Positions 1-8,631 of a DNA stretch of 64,000 nucleotides are shown one piece after another (within the stretch, counting starts at the first letter, position 1; each line of letters opens with the position of its first letter). The notes under the pieces are model-generated. The model had not been told where the DNA came from. It ran no database searches and saw only the letters and a program-made list of their open reading frames with translations. The position numbers and the translations under genes were made by a program. The DNA comes from an uncultured Paracoccaceae bacterium (GTDB lineage: Bacteria > Pseudomonadota > Alphaproteobacteria > Rhodobacterales > Rhodobacteraceae), in contig CANMDE010000002.1 of assembly GCA_947496535.1 (NCBI GenBank), positions 744,001-808,000 of the forward strand, written 5' to 3'.

Positions 1-314
1 ATGTCCGCAATCACGGTCTGATCGAAAACTTGCCAAGTAATGCCGCGGTCGAGGTGCCTTGTCATGTGGACCGCAACGGCATCCAGCCGATCCGCGTGGG
101 TAAGGTGAAACCGCATCTGGCGTCGATCATGCGCTGGCAGATCAATGTGCAGGAAATGACGGTGGAGGCCGCGCTGACCAACAAGCGCGATCATGTTTAC
201 CACGCCGCGATGCTTGATCCGCATACGGCGGCGGAGCTGTCGCTCGATGAAATCCGGTCGCTTTGCGATGCGCTGATTGAAGCGCATGGCAACTACCTGC
301 CAGCGTATCGTTAG
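1..314 (+). CDS. GH4 family alpha-galactosidase/6-phospho-glucosidase, C-terminal part
   Basis: The frame is open from the window edge (first full codon at base 3) and ends at 314, leaving about 103 C-terminal residues. The segment with G-L-I-E-N-L-P-S, V-E-V-P-C and V-D-R-N-G-I is typical of the C-terminal half of NAD- and Mn-dependent GH4 glycosidases such as MelA. The family opens glycosidic bonds by transient oxidation at C3 of the sugar. The catalytic and NAD-binding N-terminus lies outside the window, so substrate specificity cannot be read. It ends 9 bases before a sugar ABC ATPase gene, which fits a galactoside uptake and hydrolysis operon. Alpha-galactosidase is the best guess; alpha-glucosidase or alpha-galacturonidase members of GH4 are alternatives. 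Confidence 0.8.
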   Translation, partial: VRNHGLIENLPSNAAVEVPCHVDRNGIQPIRVGKVKPHLASIMRWQINVQEMTVEAALTNKRDHVYHAAMLDPHTAAELSLDEIRSLCDALIEAHGNYLPAYR

Positions 315-323
315 AGGTTACTG

Positions 324-1379
324 ATGGCGCAAGTTTCGATCCGAAATCTGGTCAAGGATTATGGCACCATGCAGGTCATGCATGGGGTCAGCTTTGATGT
401 CGCGGATGGAGAATTCATGGCGCTGGTCGGTCCGTCCGGCTGCGGGAAATCCACGCTTTTGCGGATGGTTGCCGGGCTGGAAGATATCACAGATGGCACG
501 GTAGAGATCGACGGCAAAGTTGTGAATGATGCCGCGCCGAAGGAACGGGACATCGCGATGGTGTTTCAGAACTATGCGCTTTATCCGCATATGTCTGTGG
601 CGCAAAACATGGGGTTTTCGCTTCGATTGCGCGGTGGGACCAAGGCTGATATCGCCAAGCGCGTGGCAGAAGCGGGCGAAATCCTTGGACTGACGCCATA
701 TCTTGACCGGATGCCCGGCCAGCTTTCGGGTGGTCAGCGCCAGCGCGTCGCGATGGGCCGGGCCATCGTTCGCCAGCCATCTGTTTTTCTTTTTGACGAA
801 CCGCTCTCAAACCTCGACGCCGCCTTGCGGGTGCAAATGCGGGCTGAAATTCGCAACCTGCATGAACGGCTAAAATCCACCTCAATCTTTGTTACCCACG
901 ATCAGGTCGAAGCCATGACCATGGCTGACCGGATCGCTGTCCTGCGGGACGGTCATTTAGAACAGGTAGGTCCCCCACTAGACCTGTATGACCGTCCCGC
1001 AAATGCCTTCGTTGCTGGCTTCATCGGCTCTCCCGCGATGAATATCCTCCCAGGTAAAGCCAGCAACGGGCGCGTGACGCTGACCGATCAGGTCAGCGTC
1101 ACGGCGGACGGTCAAACAGATGGACCCGTACAGTGGGGCATTCGGCCAGAGCATCTGGAGCTGGTTCCAACCGGCACTGAGGGGGCTATTCCGGCCACAG
1201 TTACGGGCCTTGAAAGTACCGGTAATGCGGATTTCGTCAGCACAAAGGTCGATGGTCTGAAGCTTGACGCGCTTTTCAACGACAGACCAAAGATCAATCG
1301 TGGTGATGTCATTTCGCTGCGCCCTCGGGACGGCAAGTCGCATCTGTTTGATGTCAATGACGGGTTGAGGCTGTCATGA
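324..1379 (+). CDS. Sugar ABC transporter ATP-binding protein (UgpC/MalK family)
   Basis: This 351-residue cytoplasmic ATPase would energise sugar import. Walker A G-P-S-G-C-G-K-S-T is at residues 36-44, the signature L-S-G-G-Q near 134-138, Walker B F-L-F-D-E-P near 155-160, and a TOBE/regulatory tail follows from about residue 235. Length and order match MalK/UgpC (CUT1) ATPases. The start follows the GH4 stop closely, and the 3' end overlaps the next gene as ATGA, showing one operon. The permeases and binding proteins downstream at 2457-6755 are the probable partners. It is about the same size as the orphan ATPase at 34850 and has the same motif layout. Confidence 0.93.
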   Translation: MAQVSIRNLVKDYGTMQVMHGVSFDVADGEFMALVGPSGCGKSTLLRMVAGLEDITDGTVEIDGKVVNDAAPKERDIAMVFQNYALYPHMSVAQNMGFSLRLRGGTKADIAKRVAEAGEILGLTPYLDRMPGQLSGGQRQRVAMGRAIVRQPSVFLFDEPLSNLDAALRVQMRAEIRNLHERLKSTSIFVTHDQVEAMTMADRIAVLRDGHLEQVGPPLDLYDRPANAFVAGFIGSPAMNILPGKASNGRVTLTDQVSVTADGQTDGPVQWGIRPEHLELVPTGTEGAIPATVTGLESTGNADFVSTKVDGLKLDALFNDRPKINRGDVISLRPRDGKSHLFDVNDGLRLS

Positions 1380-2446
1380 CGCTTTTGTTGTCAGAGTTTT
1401 GCCCCAAGCCGCGTCTTGTCACGCATGTGACTAAGATTGCAGGTCCATCTATGCCCTTTGTCGATGCCCATAATCATCTGGGTCAGTTCGGCGGTGGTTG
1501 GGACCAACGACCAGCGGCAGAGTTCTTTGACCACCTAGATGCAACGAATTGCGTTCACTACGTCGATCTTGATGGCGGCTGGGGTGAAGATATTCTTGAT
1601 GACCGGCTCAAACGCTACAAGGAAAAGGCCCCGGACCGCTACCGCGTTTTTGGGGGTGTTAACTGGGATCTTTGGGCTGAAGAAGGCGCCGCGTTTCCTG
1701 AACTGGCCGCCAAACGGCTTCGGGTGCAGGCCGCGCGCGGAGCGGAGGGGCTAAAAATCTGGAAACCCTTTGGTCTGACCGTGAAGGACGATCAAGGTAA
1801 CTTGGCCCGCGTTGACGACCCGCGTCTTGCGTCGATCTGGGACACTGCTGGCGAGCTGGGCTTGCCGGTGCTGGTTCATGTGGCTGATCCTGTCGCCTTT
1901 TTTGACCCGGTTACACCCGAAAACGAACGCTGGGACGAACTCGGTAACCACCCCGAATGGTCGTTCCCGTCACCACCATACCCAACCTTCAAAACCATTA
2001 TTGAAGGTTTTGCCCACATTGTGCGTCGGCACTCGCACACCACATTCATCGGCGCACATGTGGGCTGTTATGCTGAAAATCTGGCTTGGGTTTCTGACTT
2101 GCTGGATGAATGCCCGAACCTGATGATCGATTTTTCTGCACGCATCGCTGAACTTGGCCGCGTGCCATACGCGGCCCGGAAATTCATGATCCGGCACGCT
2201 GACCGCATCCTGTTTGGTACTGATGCCGGGCCAGACCTTGATGCATATGCGATCTACGCGCGGTTCCTTGAAACGGATGATGAGTATTTCAGCTACTCGC
2301 CTGATCCCGTGCCGGGACAGGGGCGGTGGATGATCTACGGGCTGCATTTGCCGACCGATGTGCTGACCAAAATCTATCATGACAACGCTGCCAGACTGTT
2401 TGGACTAGGTCGCGTCCAAGCAAATGCTGACAGCCGAACAGGATAG
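1376..2446 (+). CDS. Amidohydrolase (Amidohydro_2 / TIM-barrel metal hydrolase)
   Basis: The 356-residue product has the superfamily metal motifs: D-A-H-N-H near residues 30-34, H-V-A-D in the middle, a later A-H-V-G, and G-T-D-A-G-P-D near the C-terminus. This is the pattern of the Amidohydro_2 family (2-pyrone-4,6-dicarboxylate lactonase, ACMSD-like decarboxylases and related enzymes). The start at 1376 overlaps the ATPase stop as ATGA. A second ATG at 1451, just before the D-A-H-N-H motif, is possible but would remove the coupling. An amidohydrolase inside a CUT1 sugar operon is unusual. It may act on a lactone or modified sugar released by the transporter/GH4 pathway, but the substrate cannot be told from sequence. 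Confidence 0.85.
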   Translation: MTLLLSEFCPKPRLVTHVTKIAGPSMPFVDAHNHLGQFGGGWDQRPAAEFFDHLDATNCVHYVDLDGGWGEDILDDRLKRYKEKAPDRYRVFGGVNWDLWAEEGAAFPELAAKRLRVQAARGAEGLKIWKPFGLTVKDDQGNLARVDDPRLASIWDTAGELGLPVLVHVADPVAFFDPVTPENERWDELGNHPEWSFPSPPYPTFKTIIEGFAHIVRRHSHTTFIGAHVGCYAENLAWVSDLLDECPNLMIDFSARIAELGRVPYAARKFMIRHADRILFGTDAGPDLDAYAIYARFLETDDEYFSYSPDPVPGQGRWMIYGLHLPTDVLTKIYHDNAARLFGLGRVQANADSRTG

Positions 2447-2456
2447 CGAGGAAAAG

Positions 2457-3707
2457 ATGAAGCATCTCACCACTCTCTCACTTGTACTGGCGCTCTCATC
2501 GGGCGCGGCGCTGGCCGAAACCGACATCACGTTTGCCTTTTGGGGTACGCCCGAAGAAGGCAAGGTCTGGAACGAAATCGCTGCTGCGTTTGAGGCTGAA
2601 AACCCTGATATCACTCTCAATATCGAGGTTTCCGACTGGAATAGCTATTGGGAGAAGTTGCGTGTGAATTTCGCCGGTGGTTCGCCGCCGGATGTGTTTG
2701 CCATGTCGCCGCCGCTTTATCTTGACTGGAAATCGCGTGACGTGTTGTTGAACCTGCAACCCTGGATCGACGCAGAGCCCGAGGTTTTGGATGGCATCTA
2801 CCCCGTCACACTTGAGGCTTATGAGACGCCCGATGGTTACTTTGGCCTGCCGCGCGATTTTCAGACGATCGTCCTTTATTATAACAAGGATATCTTTGAC
2901 GCCGCAGGTCAACCTTATCCTACCGAGGACTGGACCTGGAACGATCTCAAAGAGGCCGCCCTTGCCCTGACCATCGATAACGATGGCGATAGCAGGCCGG
3001 ATCAGTGGGGCTTGGCGGCTGACCTTTACGGGCCTGAAAGCTTTATGGCACCGCTCTTGCGTTCATATGGCGCTGATCTTGTATCGGCGGATGCCTCTGA
3101 GACCACAGTCGATACACCTGAAGCGACCGAAGCGTTCCAGTTTATCTACGACATGGCGGTCGTTGACGGGTCGATCCCCGATCAGCAGACCGTCGCCTCG
3201 TTCGGTTGGGATCCGTTTCTTGCCGGTGTCACCGGGATGACCTTGAAAGGCCACTGGACCGTCCCTGATTATGCAGCTGCCCCCTTTGGCTGGAACATTG
3301 CCCCTATCCCACAAGGGCCGGATGGGCGCGTGACCACCGTTAACTCTGCCGGGTTCGTCGCTGCCAGTACGACCGAACATCCTGACGAGGTTTGGAAGTT
3401 CCTTAAGTTCGTGACCAGCGATGCGGGACAGTCACTGGCCGCCCAAATCGGGCTTGCCGTGCCGATCCGGGAAAGCGTGGCGATGTCGCCTGCCTATCTG
3501 GAGCAGGACACCGCTGCCATTGATCATCAGATGTTTGTTGATGCGCTGGATTATGCCCGCCGTCTGCCAAGTTTTCGCGGTTTTGACGAATGGGGCGCTG
3601 CCTTTGGTGACACGCTGGACCGCGTGTGGACAGACGAAATGGACCTGAGCGAGGGTCTCGAGGAGATCACCATCTACGGCAACGACGCATTGGACAAAAA
3701 TAGGTAA
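2457..3707 (+). CDS. Sugar ABC transporter solute-binding protein, copy 1
   Basis: A 416-residue periplasmic binding protein of extracellular family 1. The start at 2457 is preferred over an in-frame ATG at 2424 because it follows a GAGG ribosome site and begins a clean Sec signal (M-K-H-L-T..., cleavage after A-L-A near residue 20). The mature protein contains D-W-N-S-Y-W-E-K-L and an acidic loop at residues 174-182 (D-N-D-G-D-S-R-P-D) resembling a calcium-binding EF-hand loop. It is clearly paralogous to the next gene along its full length. Binding of a galactoside or related oligosaccharide is inferred from the GH4 neighbour. Confidence 0.92.
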   Translation: MKHLTTLSLVLALSSGAALAETDITFAFWGTPEEGKVWNEIAAAFEAENPDITLNIEVSDWNSYWEKLRVNFAGGSPPDVFAMSPPLYLDWKSRDVLLNLQPWIDAEPEVLDGIYPVTLEAYETPDGYFGLPRDFQTIVLYYNKDIFDAAGQPYPTEDWTWNDLKEAALALTIDNDGDSRPDQWGLAADLYGPESFMAPLLRSYGADLVSADASETTVDTPEATEAFQFIYDMAVVDGSIPDQQTVASFGWDPFLAGVTGMTLKGHWTVPDYAAAPFGWNIAPIPQGPDGRVTTVNSAGFVAASTTEHPDEVWKFLKFVTSDAGQSLAAQIGLAVPIRESVAMSPAYLEQDTAAIDHQMFVDALDYARRLPSFRGFDEWGAAFGDTLDRVWTDEMDLSEGLEEITIYGNDALDKNR

Positions 3708-3789
3708 TGCACCACCGCAGCGCGTCTGGGGGCGGGTTGCACAATAAAAACTAGAGAAGAGTAACTTTTTACCAACACGGAGAAACACA

Positions 3790-5037
3790 ATGAAACATCT
3801 GACGTCTACAGCGCTCGCGCTTATCCTTGCTGCCGGTACGGCAGCTGCAGAGACCGAAATTAGCTTTATGCTGTGGGGCAGCCCGCAGGAAGGTGAAGTC
3901 TGGTCCCATATCGCTGAAGAGTTCCAGGCTGCCCACCCGGATATCAGTGTCAATATCGAAGTCGCCGATTGGAACGGGTATTGGGAAAAACTGCGGGTTC
4001 AGGTCGCTGGTGGGACACCGCCGGACGTCTTTGCCATGGATGCACCGCTTTATCCTGATTGGCAGTCGCGCGATGTGCTGCTGAACATGCAGCCATATAT
4101 TGATGCGGACCCATCGGTGCTGGAAGGCGTCTATCCTGTCACGCTTGAGGCTTACAAAACCGAAGAAGGCATGTTCGGCATGCCGCGTGATTTCCAGACC
4201 ATCGTTCTTTACTACAACAAGGATATGTTCGATGCCGCTGGTGTTGAGTATCCGACCGACGAATGGACATGGGATGACTTCCGCGCTGCCGCGGCTGAAC
4301 TGACCATCGACAAAGATGGCGACGGCACGACCGATCAATGGGGTGCCTGGGCCGAGGTCTATGATATGGAGCCCTTCTGGGGTCCGGTGATCTGGTCGCA
4401 TGGCGGCGAAGTTGTGGACGCGGCCGCTGGTACGACGCTGATCGGTAGCGAAGAAGCGATGGCCGGTTTCGAATTCATTCGCCAGATATGGTTGGAAGAT
4501 CAATCGATGCCGACCGAAGAGCAGCTATCGCAATACGGCTGGGACGGTCTGCTGTCCGGTGTTGCCGCCATGGGCTTTTCGGGTCACTGGTCGGTGCCTG
4601 AATATGCACAAGCTGGTCTGAACTTTGACGTGGCACCGGTGCCAATGGGGCCAGCCGGTCGTGTGACTGGTGTGAACTCTGCCGGGTTCGTGATTTCCAA
4701 GGACTCGCCGAACCCTGATGCAGCATGGGAATTTGTGAAATTCGCTGTGTCCGAGGCTGGGCAGTCTGAACTGGCTAATATCGGACTTGCGGTTCCCATT
4801 CTGGAAAGTGTTGCCAACAGCGATGCCTATCTTGGCCAAGAGGTGCAGATTAATCATGCGCTCTTTGTTGAGGCGCTTGAGTACGCACACATGAAACCGG
4901 TTTTCCGGGGTTATGAGGAGTGGTCCGGTGCGGTTGGCGATGCGCTGAGCCTGTCCTGGACTGAAGGGGTGCCGCTTGAGGAGTCCCTTGAAGAAGCCGT
5001 TGAGTACGGCGACGACGCTCTGGCGCGGAACAACTAA
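3790..5037 (+). CDS. Sugar ABC transporter solute-binding protein, copy 2
   Basis: A 415-residue tandem paralog of the preceding gene. It shares the signal-peptide length (about 20 residues), the same block order, the P-R-D-F-Q-T-I-V-L-Y-Y-N-K-D segment, and the EF-hand-like acidic loop at residues 174-182 (D-K-D-G-D-G-T-T-D). An 82-base spacer separates the copies, and an A/G-rich ribosome site (CGGAGAAA) precedes the start. The first permease begins only 3 bases after its stop, so it is tightly coupled to the membrane components. Residues around 187-205 and 260-290 differ most from copy 1, which would fit two ligand specificities served by one permease pair. That last point is inference. 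Confidence 0.92.
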   Translation: MKHLTSTALALILAAGTAAAETEISFMLWGSPQEGEVWSHIAEEFQAAHPDISVNIEVADWNGYWEKLRVQVAGGTPPDVFAMDAPLYPDWQSRDVLLNMQPYIDADPSVLEGVYPVTLEAYKTEEGMFGMPRDFQTIVLYYNKDMFDAAGVEYPTDEWTWDDFRAAAAELTIDKDGDGTTDQWGAWAEVYDMEPFWGPVIWSHGGEVVDAAAGTTLIGSEEAMAGFEFIRQIWLEDQSMPTEEQLSQYGWDGLLSGVAAMGFSGHWSVPEYAQAGLNFDVAPVPMGPAGRVTGVNSAGFVISKDSPNPDAAWEFVKFAVSEAGQSELANIGLAVPILESVANSDAYLGQEVQINHALFVEALEYAHMKPVFRGYEEWSGAVGDALSLSWTEGVPLEESLEEAVEYGDDALARNN

Positions 5038-5040
5038 ACG

Positions 5041-5925
5041 ATGGGTGCTCTCCGGCCCATGGGTATCGAACGGTGGTGGGTGTTGGTTTTTCTGACACCC
5101 ACGCTGATCGGCTTGTTGTTGGGGACCTTCGGGTCCATCTTCGCAACGCTTGGTATCAGCTTCATGGACTGGGATCTCTTGACCCCGCCGACAGCGGCGG
5201 GGATCAGCAACTATCAAGGCCTGCCTGATGACAGGCTTTTCATGCGGTCACTTTGGAACACGCTTGCCTTTGCGGGCTTGTACGTTCCGCTGACTGTTAT
5301 CATCAGCCTGTTTGTGGCGCTTGGTCTGAACCGCACAATTCCGGGTGTCTCCTTTTTTCGGGTGGCGTTCTTTCTGCCCACCGTGTCCAGCCCAACCGCT
5401 GTGGGGCTTCTTTGGACATGGATTTATGCGCAGGATAATGGCGTCCTGAACGAGATGATTACGGCCATGGGGGGCGATCCTGTTCGTTGGCTCAGCCGGT
5501 CCGTGGCGCTTTATTCGGTGGTCATCGTCAATGTCTGGGGCGCGATCGGTGGGGGGATGATCATTTTTCTTGCCGGGCTGCAGGCGATCCCCAAGGATTA
5601 CTACGAAGTCGCTGAAATGGACGGGGCCAAATCATGGCAGCGGTTGTGGTTTATTACCCTGCCTGCGCTTGCGCCATCCATGTTCTTTCAATGCGTGCTG
5701 GTTACGATCAATGCCTTTCAGGCGTTCGACTATATCTACATCCTGACCCGCACGGGGAACGGCAATTCGACCATGCCGACGCTTGTTTTCTCAATCTACC
5801 GTAACGGTTTCCGGTTCTTCCGCATGGGTGATGCCGCAGCGCAGGCTGTTGTGCTGACATGCATGATCATGGTCCTGACGCTGATCTATTTCCGGCTGCA
5901 AAAGAAGTGGGGGGCACAGGCCTGA
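5041..5925 (+). CDS. Sugar ABC transporter permease (MalF/UgpA type)
   Basis: A 294-residue inner-membrane protein with about six hydrophobic segments. The EAA loop typical of binding-protein-dependent permeases is near residues 195-215 (Y-Y-E-V-A-E-M-D-G-A, then L-P-A-L-A-P) and contacts the ATPase. It is the first of a permease pair: its stop overlaps the start of the second as TGATG. Family members form heterodimers with a MalG-type partner, supplied here by the next gene. The two upstream binding proteins and the ATPase at 324 complete the importer. The N-terminal start at 5041, three bases after the preceding stop, leaves no room for an alternative upstream start. Confidence 0.92.
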   Translation: MGALRPMGIERWWVLVFLTPTLIGLLLGTFGSIFATLGISFMDWDLLTPPTAAGISNYQGLPDDRLFMRSLWNTLAFAGLYVPLTVIISLFVALGLNRTIPGVSFFRVAFFLPTVSSPTAVGLLWTWIYAQDNGVLNEMITAMGGDPVRWLSRSVALYSVVIVNVWGAIGGGMIIFLAGLQAIPKDYYEVAEMDGAKSWQRLWFITLPALAPSMFFQCVLVTINAFQAFDYIYILTRTGNGNSTMPTLVFSIYRNGFRFFRMGDAAAQAVVLTCMIMVLTLIYFRLQKKWGAQA

Positions 5926-6755
5926 TGTTTCGTTTCAAGCGCGACACCGCTGGCGATCTTGTCGCTTTCACCTTGCTGCTGATTGGTGCGCTTTGCATGA
6001 TCGGCCCATTCGTGTGGATGATGTCCACCAGCCTGAAACCGCTGGCCGAGCAATATGACATGCGGATGATCCCGCAAACGGTGACCGTCGAAAACTATCC
6101 GCGCCTGTTCGAGATCATTCCGTTCCATTTGCTTTTATGGAACAGCGCCAAAATCGCGGCGATCTCGACCTTTGGGCAGCTTTTGACATGCTCGATGGCC
6201 GGGTTCATCTTTGCGGTTGTCCGATTCCCGTTCCGCAATGTGATTTTCGTGATCTTGCTGATTACCTTGATGGTTCCGGGGCAGATCACAGCAATTCCGC
6301 AATTCATTATCTTCAAGTTTCTGGGTCTATACGGCACCCAAGCGCCACTCTACGCACCTGCTTTTCTGGGCGGAGCGTTCGGTACGTTCCTGATGCGCCA
6401 ATACTTTCTGACCCTGCCGATTGAACTGGCCGAAGCTGCGCGGATCGATGGTGCGTCGCTCGCGCGGATATTCTTTACGATCTATCTGCCACTGGCAAAG
6501 CCCGCGCTGGCCGCCTTTGCGATCTTCGCGTTCATGTTTTCATGGAATGATCTGTTCAACGCGCTGATCTATCTGCCGTCAAATATGGAGAAGACAACGC
6601 TGACTGTGGGTCTTGCCCTGTTTCAGACGCAGTATTCGGGTCAGTGGCCGCTGATGATGGCCGCCTCGCTGATCTCTGTGGCGCCCATCATTATCGTGTT
6701 CTTCCTTGCCCAAAGGCATTTCATCGCGGGGATCAGTATGAGCGGGTTGAAATAG
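5925..6755 (+). CDS. Sugar ABC transporter permease (MalG/UgpE type)
   Basis: A 276-residue inner-membrane permease beginning M-F-R-F-K-R-D. The start at 5925 overlaps the preceding stop as TGATG; a longer in-frame reading from 5859 lies inside the upstream gene and was rejected. The EAA-type loop (L-A-E-A-A-R-I-D-G-A-S then L-P-L-A-K-P) is in the C-terminal half. It pairs with the previous permease in a CUT1 importer. This is the last gene of the operon. The following 45 bases separate it from the convergent hsp20 gene and contain no clear hairpin terminator. Confidence 0.92.
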   Translation: MFRFKRDTAGDLVAFTLLLIGALCMIGPFVWMMSTSLKPLAEQYDMRMIPQTVTVENYPRLFEIIPFHLLLWNSAKIAAISTFGQLLTCSMAGFIFAVVRFPFRNVIFVILLITLMVPGQITAIPQFIIFKFLGLYGTQAPLYAPAFLGGAFGTFLMRQYFLTLPIELAEAARIDGASLARIFFTIYLPLAKPALAAFAIFAFMFSWNDLFNALIYLPSNMEKTTLTVGLALFQTQYSGQWPLMMAASLISVAPIIIVFFLAQRHFIAGISMSGLK

Positions 6756-6800
6756 TAGGGGCTGCGCGGGCGGCATTTGCAGGATCAACCCGACAAGGTC

Positions 6801-7286
6801 TTACTTCTTCCCGATGCTGATCTTCTGCGTAGTCGCCTTGGTTTCGGCGGGCTTGGCGATCTTTAGCTTCAGAACACCATCCTTGAAGGCCGCATCCACG
6901 GCCCCTTCTTCGGGCATGAAGCCAAGTGGGATCTGGCGGCGGAAGCTGCCGTATCGCCGTTCGATCAGTTGATAGTCCTTTTCCTTTTCTTCGTGGTCGC
7001 TGCTCTTTTCGCCCTTCAAGACCAACACACCGTCGGATATGGACACGTCCAGGTTCTTTTCATCGACCCCCGGTACTTCGGCTGTGACCTCGACTGCATC
7101 GTCGCCATCGACCACATCGATGGCAGGGAACATCGGGCGACCAAACTGACCAAACATGTCCTCGGCAGTGCCGGGCTGCACGCCGCGAAATCGGTCAAAT
7201 ATCTGGTTCATTTCTTTCTGCATCGAACGAAAGAAAGGCGCATTGCTGTCTTCGGAAAACAGACTTGGCAGGGATTGGCGTGACAT
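6801..7286 (-). CDS. Hsp20/alpha-crystallin small heat-shock protein
   Basis: The 161-residue product has an N-terminal segment starting M-S-R-Q-S-L-P-S-L, a central alpha-crystallin domain (about residues 50-140) with E-V-P-G-V, a Y-G-S-F-R-R strand and the diagnostic F-K-D-G-V-L-K-L-K-I, and a short C-terminal tail. Small heat-shock proteins hold unfolding proteins as ATP-independent oligomers in the cytoplasm. The start at 7286 is preferred over upstream extension because AAGGAGAC precedes it at good distance. A perfect TTGAT-N4-ATCAA box lies 64 bases upstream and is shared with the divergent gene at 7426, so oxygen-limitation control rather than only heat control is likely. Confidence 0.95.
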   Translation of the reverse strand: MSRQSLPSLFSEDSNAPFFRSMQKEMNQIFDRFRGVQPGTAEDMFGQFGRPMFPAIDVVDGDDAVEVTAEVPGVDEKNLDVSISDGVLVLKGEKSSDHEEKEKDYQLIERRYGSFRRQIPLGFMPEEGAVDAAFKDGVLKLKIAKPAETKATTQKISIGKK

Positions 7287-7350
7287 TCTTTGTCTCCTTT
7301 TGCTCAAGAATTTGGATGGCTGCACTCTATCAAATGCGTGGGTTGGGTGA

Positions 7351-7364
7351 TTGATAATGATCAA
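7351..7364. promoter_or_regulatory. FNR/FixK box, perfect TTGAT-AATG-ATCAA
   Basis: A perfect inverted repeat TTGAT, four bases, ATCAA lies midway between divergent hsp20 (start 7286) and the membrane-protein gene (start 7426), about 61-64 bases from each start codon. This is the consensus for FNR/Anr/FixK-type activators. The FixK-like protein encoded at 9087-9758 has the matching recognition residues. Confidence 0.85.
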
Positions 7365-7425
7365 TCCGATTGGCAAATCCGACGGCTATGTAAAGGCAGC
7401 CAAATGTTTGTGATGGGGGAGTTTC

Positions 7426-8613
7426 ATGACTTGTTTTCGCCTTTTCGCCACTGTCGTTACCTGTCTGCTGATCCCGGCATCTGGTGTCGGGCAAACTATG
7501 TTGAGCACCAATGGCGACGACACATTTGTCGCTGGTGAAACCGTAACGGAAACCCTTGAGACGCCGGGCGACGCCTTTGTTGGCGGACGTACAACCGCCG
7601 CCGGTGGTCAGGTCGCTGGCGATCTGCATGTCAGTGGATTTGATGTGGTTGTCAGTGCCGACGTCGGCGCTGATCTTTATGCTGCCGGTGCCACCGTATC
7701 TATCAGGTCTGACGTGGCTGAGGATCTTAGTGCAGCGGGGTATTCAGTTCGCACGGAGGCCCAGTCGGAAACGTCAGGCAATGCCCGTTTGATGGGGGCA
7801 TCGGTAACGATTGATGGCCCGGTTGCAGGCAGTTTGGCCGTAATGGGCCGCGATGTCCTGCTGAATGCGCCAGTGGATGGCGACGTTCGGATATTTGCCA
7901 AGTCTATCCGGTTTGGCGATGCCGCCGCCATCAACGGCACGCTGACTTATACAACGGAAACTGAAATTTCGGTCCCGCCAGCCGTGGCTCCGGAAAACCG
8001 CGTCCGGTTCGAAGCGGCGTCGGACAGGTTCGAATGGGATGAGATGGAGGAGCTTTGGGAAAGACAAAGGCCGATGTTCATGCCGGCCTTGATTTCGCTC
8101 TTTGCTGCCTTTGTGATCACTATCATCTTCTTCATTGTGCTTGGCGCTGTCTTTCTTACCTTCTTGCCAAAGCCGGTTGCGCAGATGCGCCGTGCGATCG
8201 CGGCCGCCCCGGGCCAAACCGCCTTGTTGGGTGTGATCGGGCTTGCGATGCTTTTCGGTATGGTGCCGATTATCGGGATGACGATCATTGGATTGCCATT
8301 CCTGCCGGTTGTCCTGCTGGCTATCGTGGTTGCTTGGACGCTGGGTTACCTTCTTGGCGGCTATGCGGTTGCCATGCGGGCCTGGCAAGCCTTTGGAGGT
8401 CATGACGATCCGAGCACAACCGTTCGTCTGATTGTCCTTGCGGTGGCGGTGGTTGTCGTTGCCTTGCTCAATTACATCCCCTTCGTCGGCTGGGTAGTTA
8501 ACTACACCCTTGTCCTGCTGGGGATCGGGGCCATGACCCACATGATTTTCCAACGACTTATCGGACCAATCGGGCCCGAGTTGGATGCGGATATGAAACC
8601 GATTGAGGACTAA
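7426..8613 (+). CDS. Polymer-forming (bactofilin-like) membrane protein
   Basis: A 395-residue protein with a signal peptide (first ~22 residues) and then about 150 residues of repetitive short beta-strand text rich in G-D, V and A (for example V-G-G-R-T-T-A-A-G-G-Q-V-A-G-D-L). That pattern fits the right-handed beta-helix of polymer-forming/bactofilin-like proteins. A charged linker follows, and from about residue 220 there are four or five hydrophobic helices. The beta-helix would face the periplasm, anchored by the C-terminal membrane domain. GGGGGAG precedes the ATG. It shares an FNR box with hsp20 and is followed after 18 bases by a DUF2267 gene, probably co-transcribed. The exact function is unknown. 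Confidence 0.75.
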   Translation: MTCFRLFATVVTCLLIPASGVGQTMLSTNGDDTFVAGETVTETLETPGDAFVGGRTTAAGGQVAGDLHVSGFDVVVSADVGADLYAAGATVSIRSDVAEDLSAAGYSVRTEAQSETSGNARLMGASVTIDGPVAGSLAVMGRDVLLNAPVDGDVRIFAKSIRFGDAAAINGTLTYTTETEISVPPAVAPENRVRFEAASDRFEWDEMEELWERQRPMFMPALISLFAAFVITIIFFIVLGAVFLTFLPKPVAQMRRAIAAAPGQTALLGVIGLAMLFGMVPIIGMTIIGLPFLPVVLLAIVVAWTLGYLLGGYAVAMRAWQAFGGHDDPSTTVRLIVLAVAVVVVALLNYIPFVGWVVNYTLVLLGIGAMTHMIFQRLIGPIGPELDADMKPIED

Positions 8614-8631
8614 ACAGAAAGGGAGGCCACC

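Noticed and set aside
3708..3789. Imperfect hairpin (TGCACCACCGC with GCGGGTTGCA) between the two binding-protein genes
   Set aside because: Pairing is interrupted and no T tract follows. It could affect mRNA stability, but the sequence does not show a terminator.
4525..5217. Long minus-strand open frame opposite the second sugar-binding protein and the first permease
   Set aside because: No ribosome site, no protein-like pattern, and it mirrors two clear coding genes. It is a shadow of GC-rich codon use.
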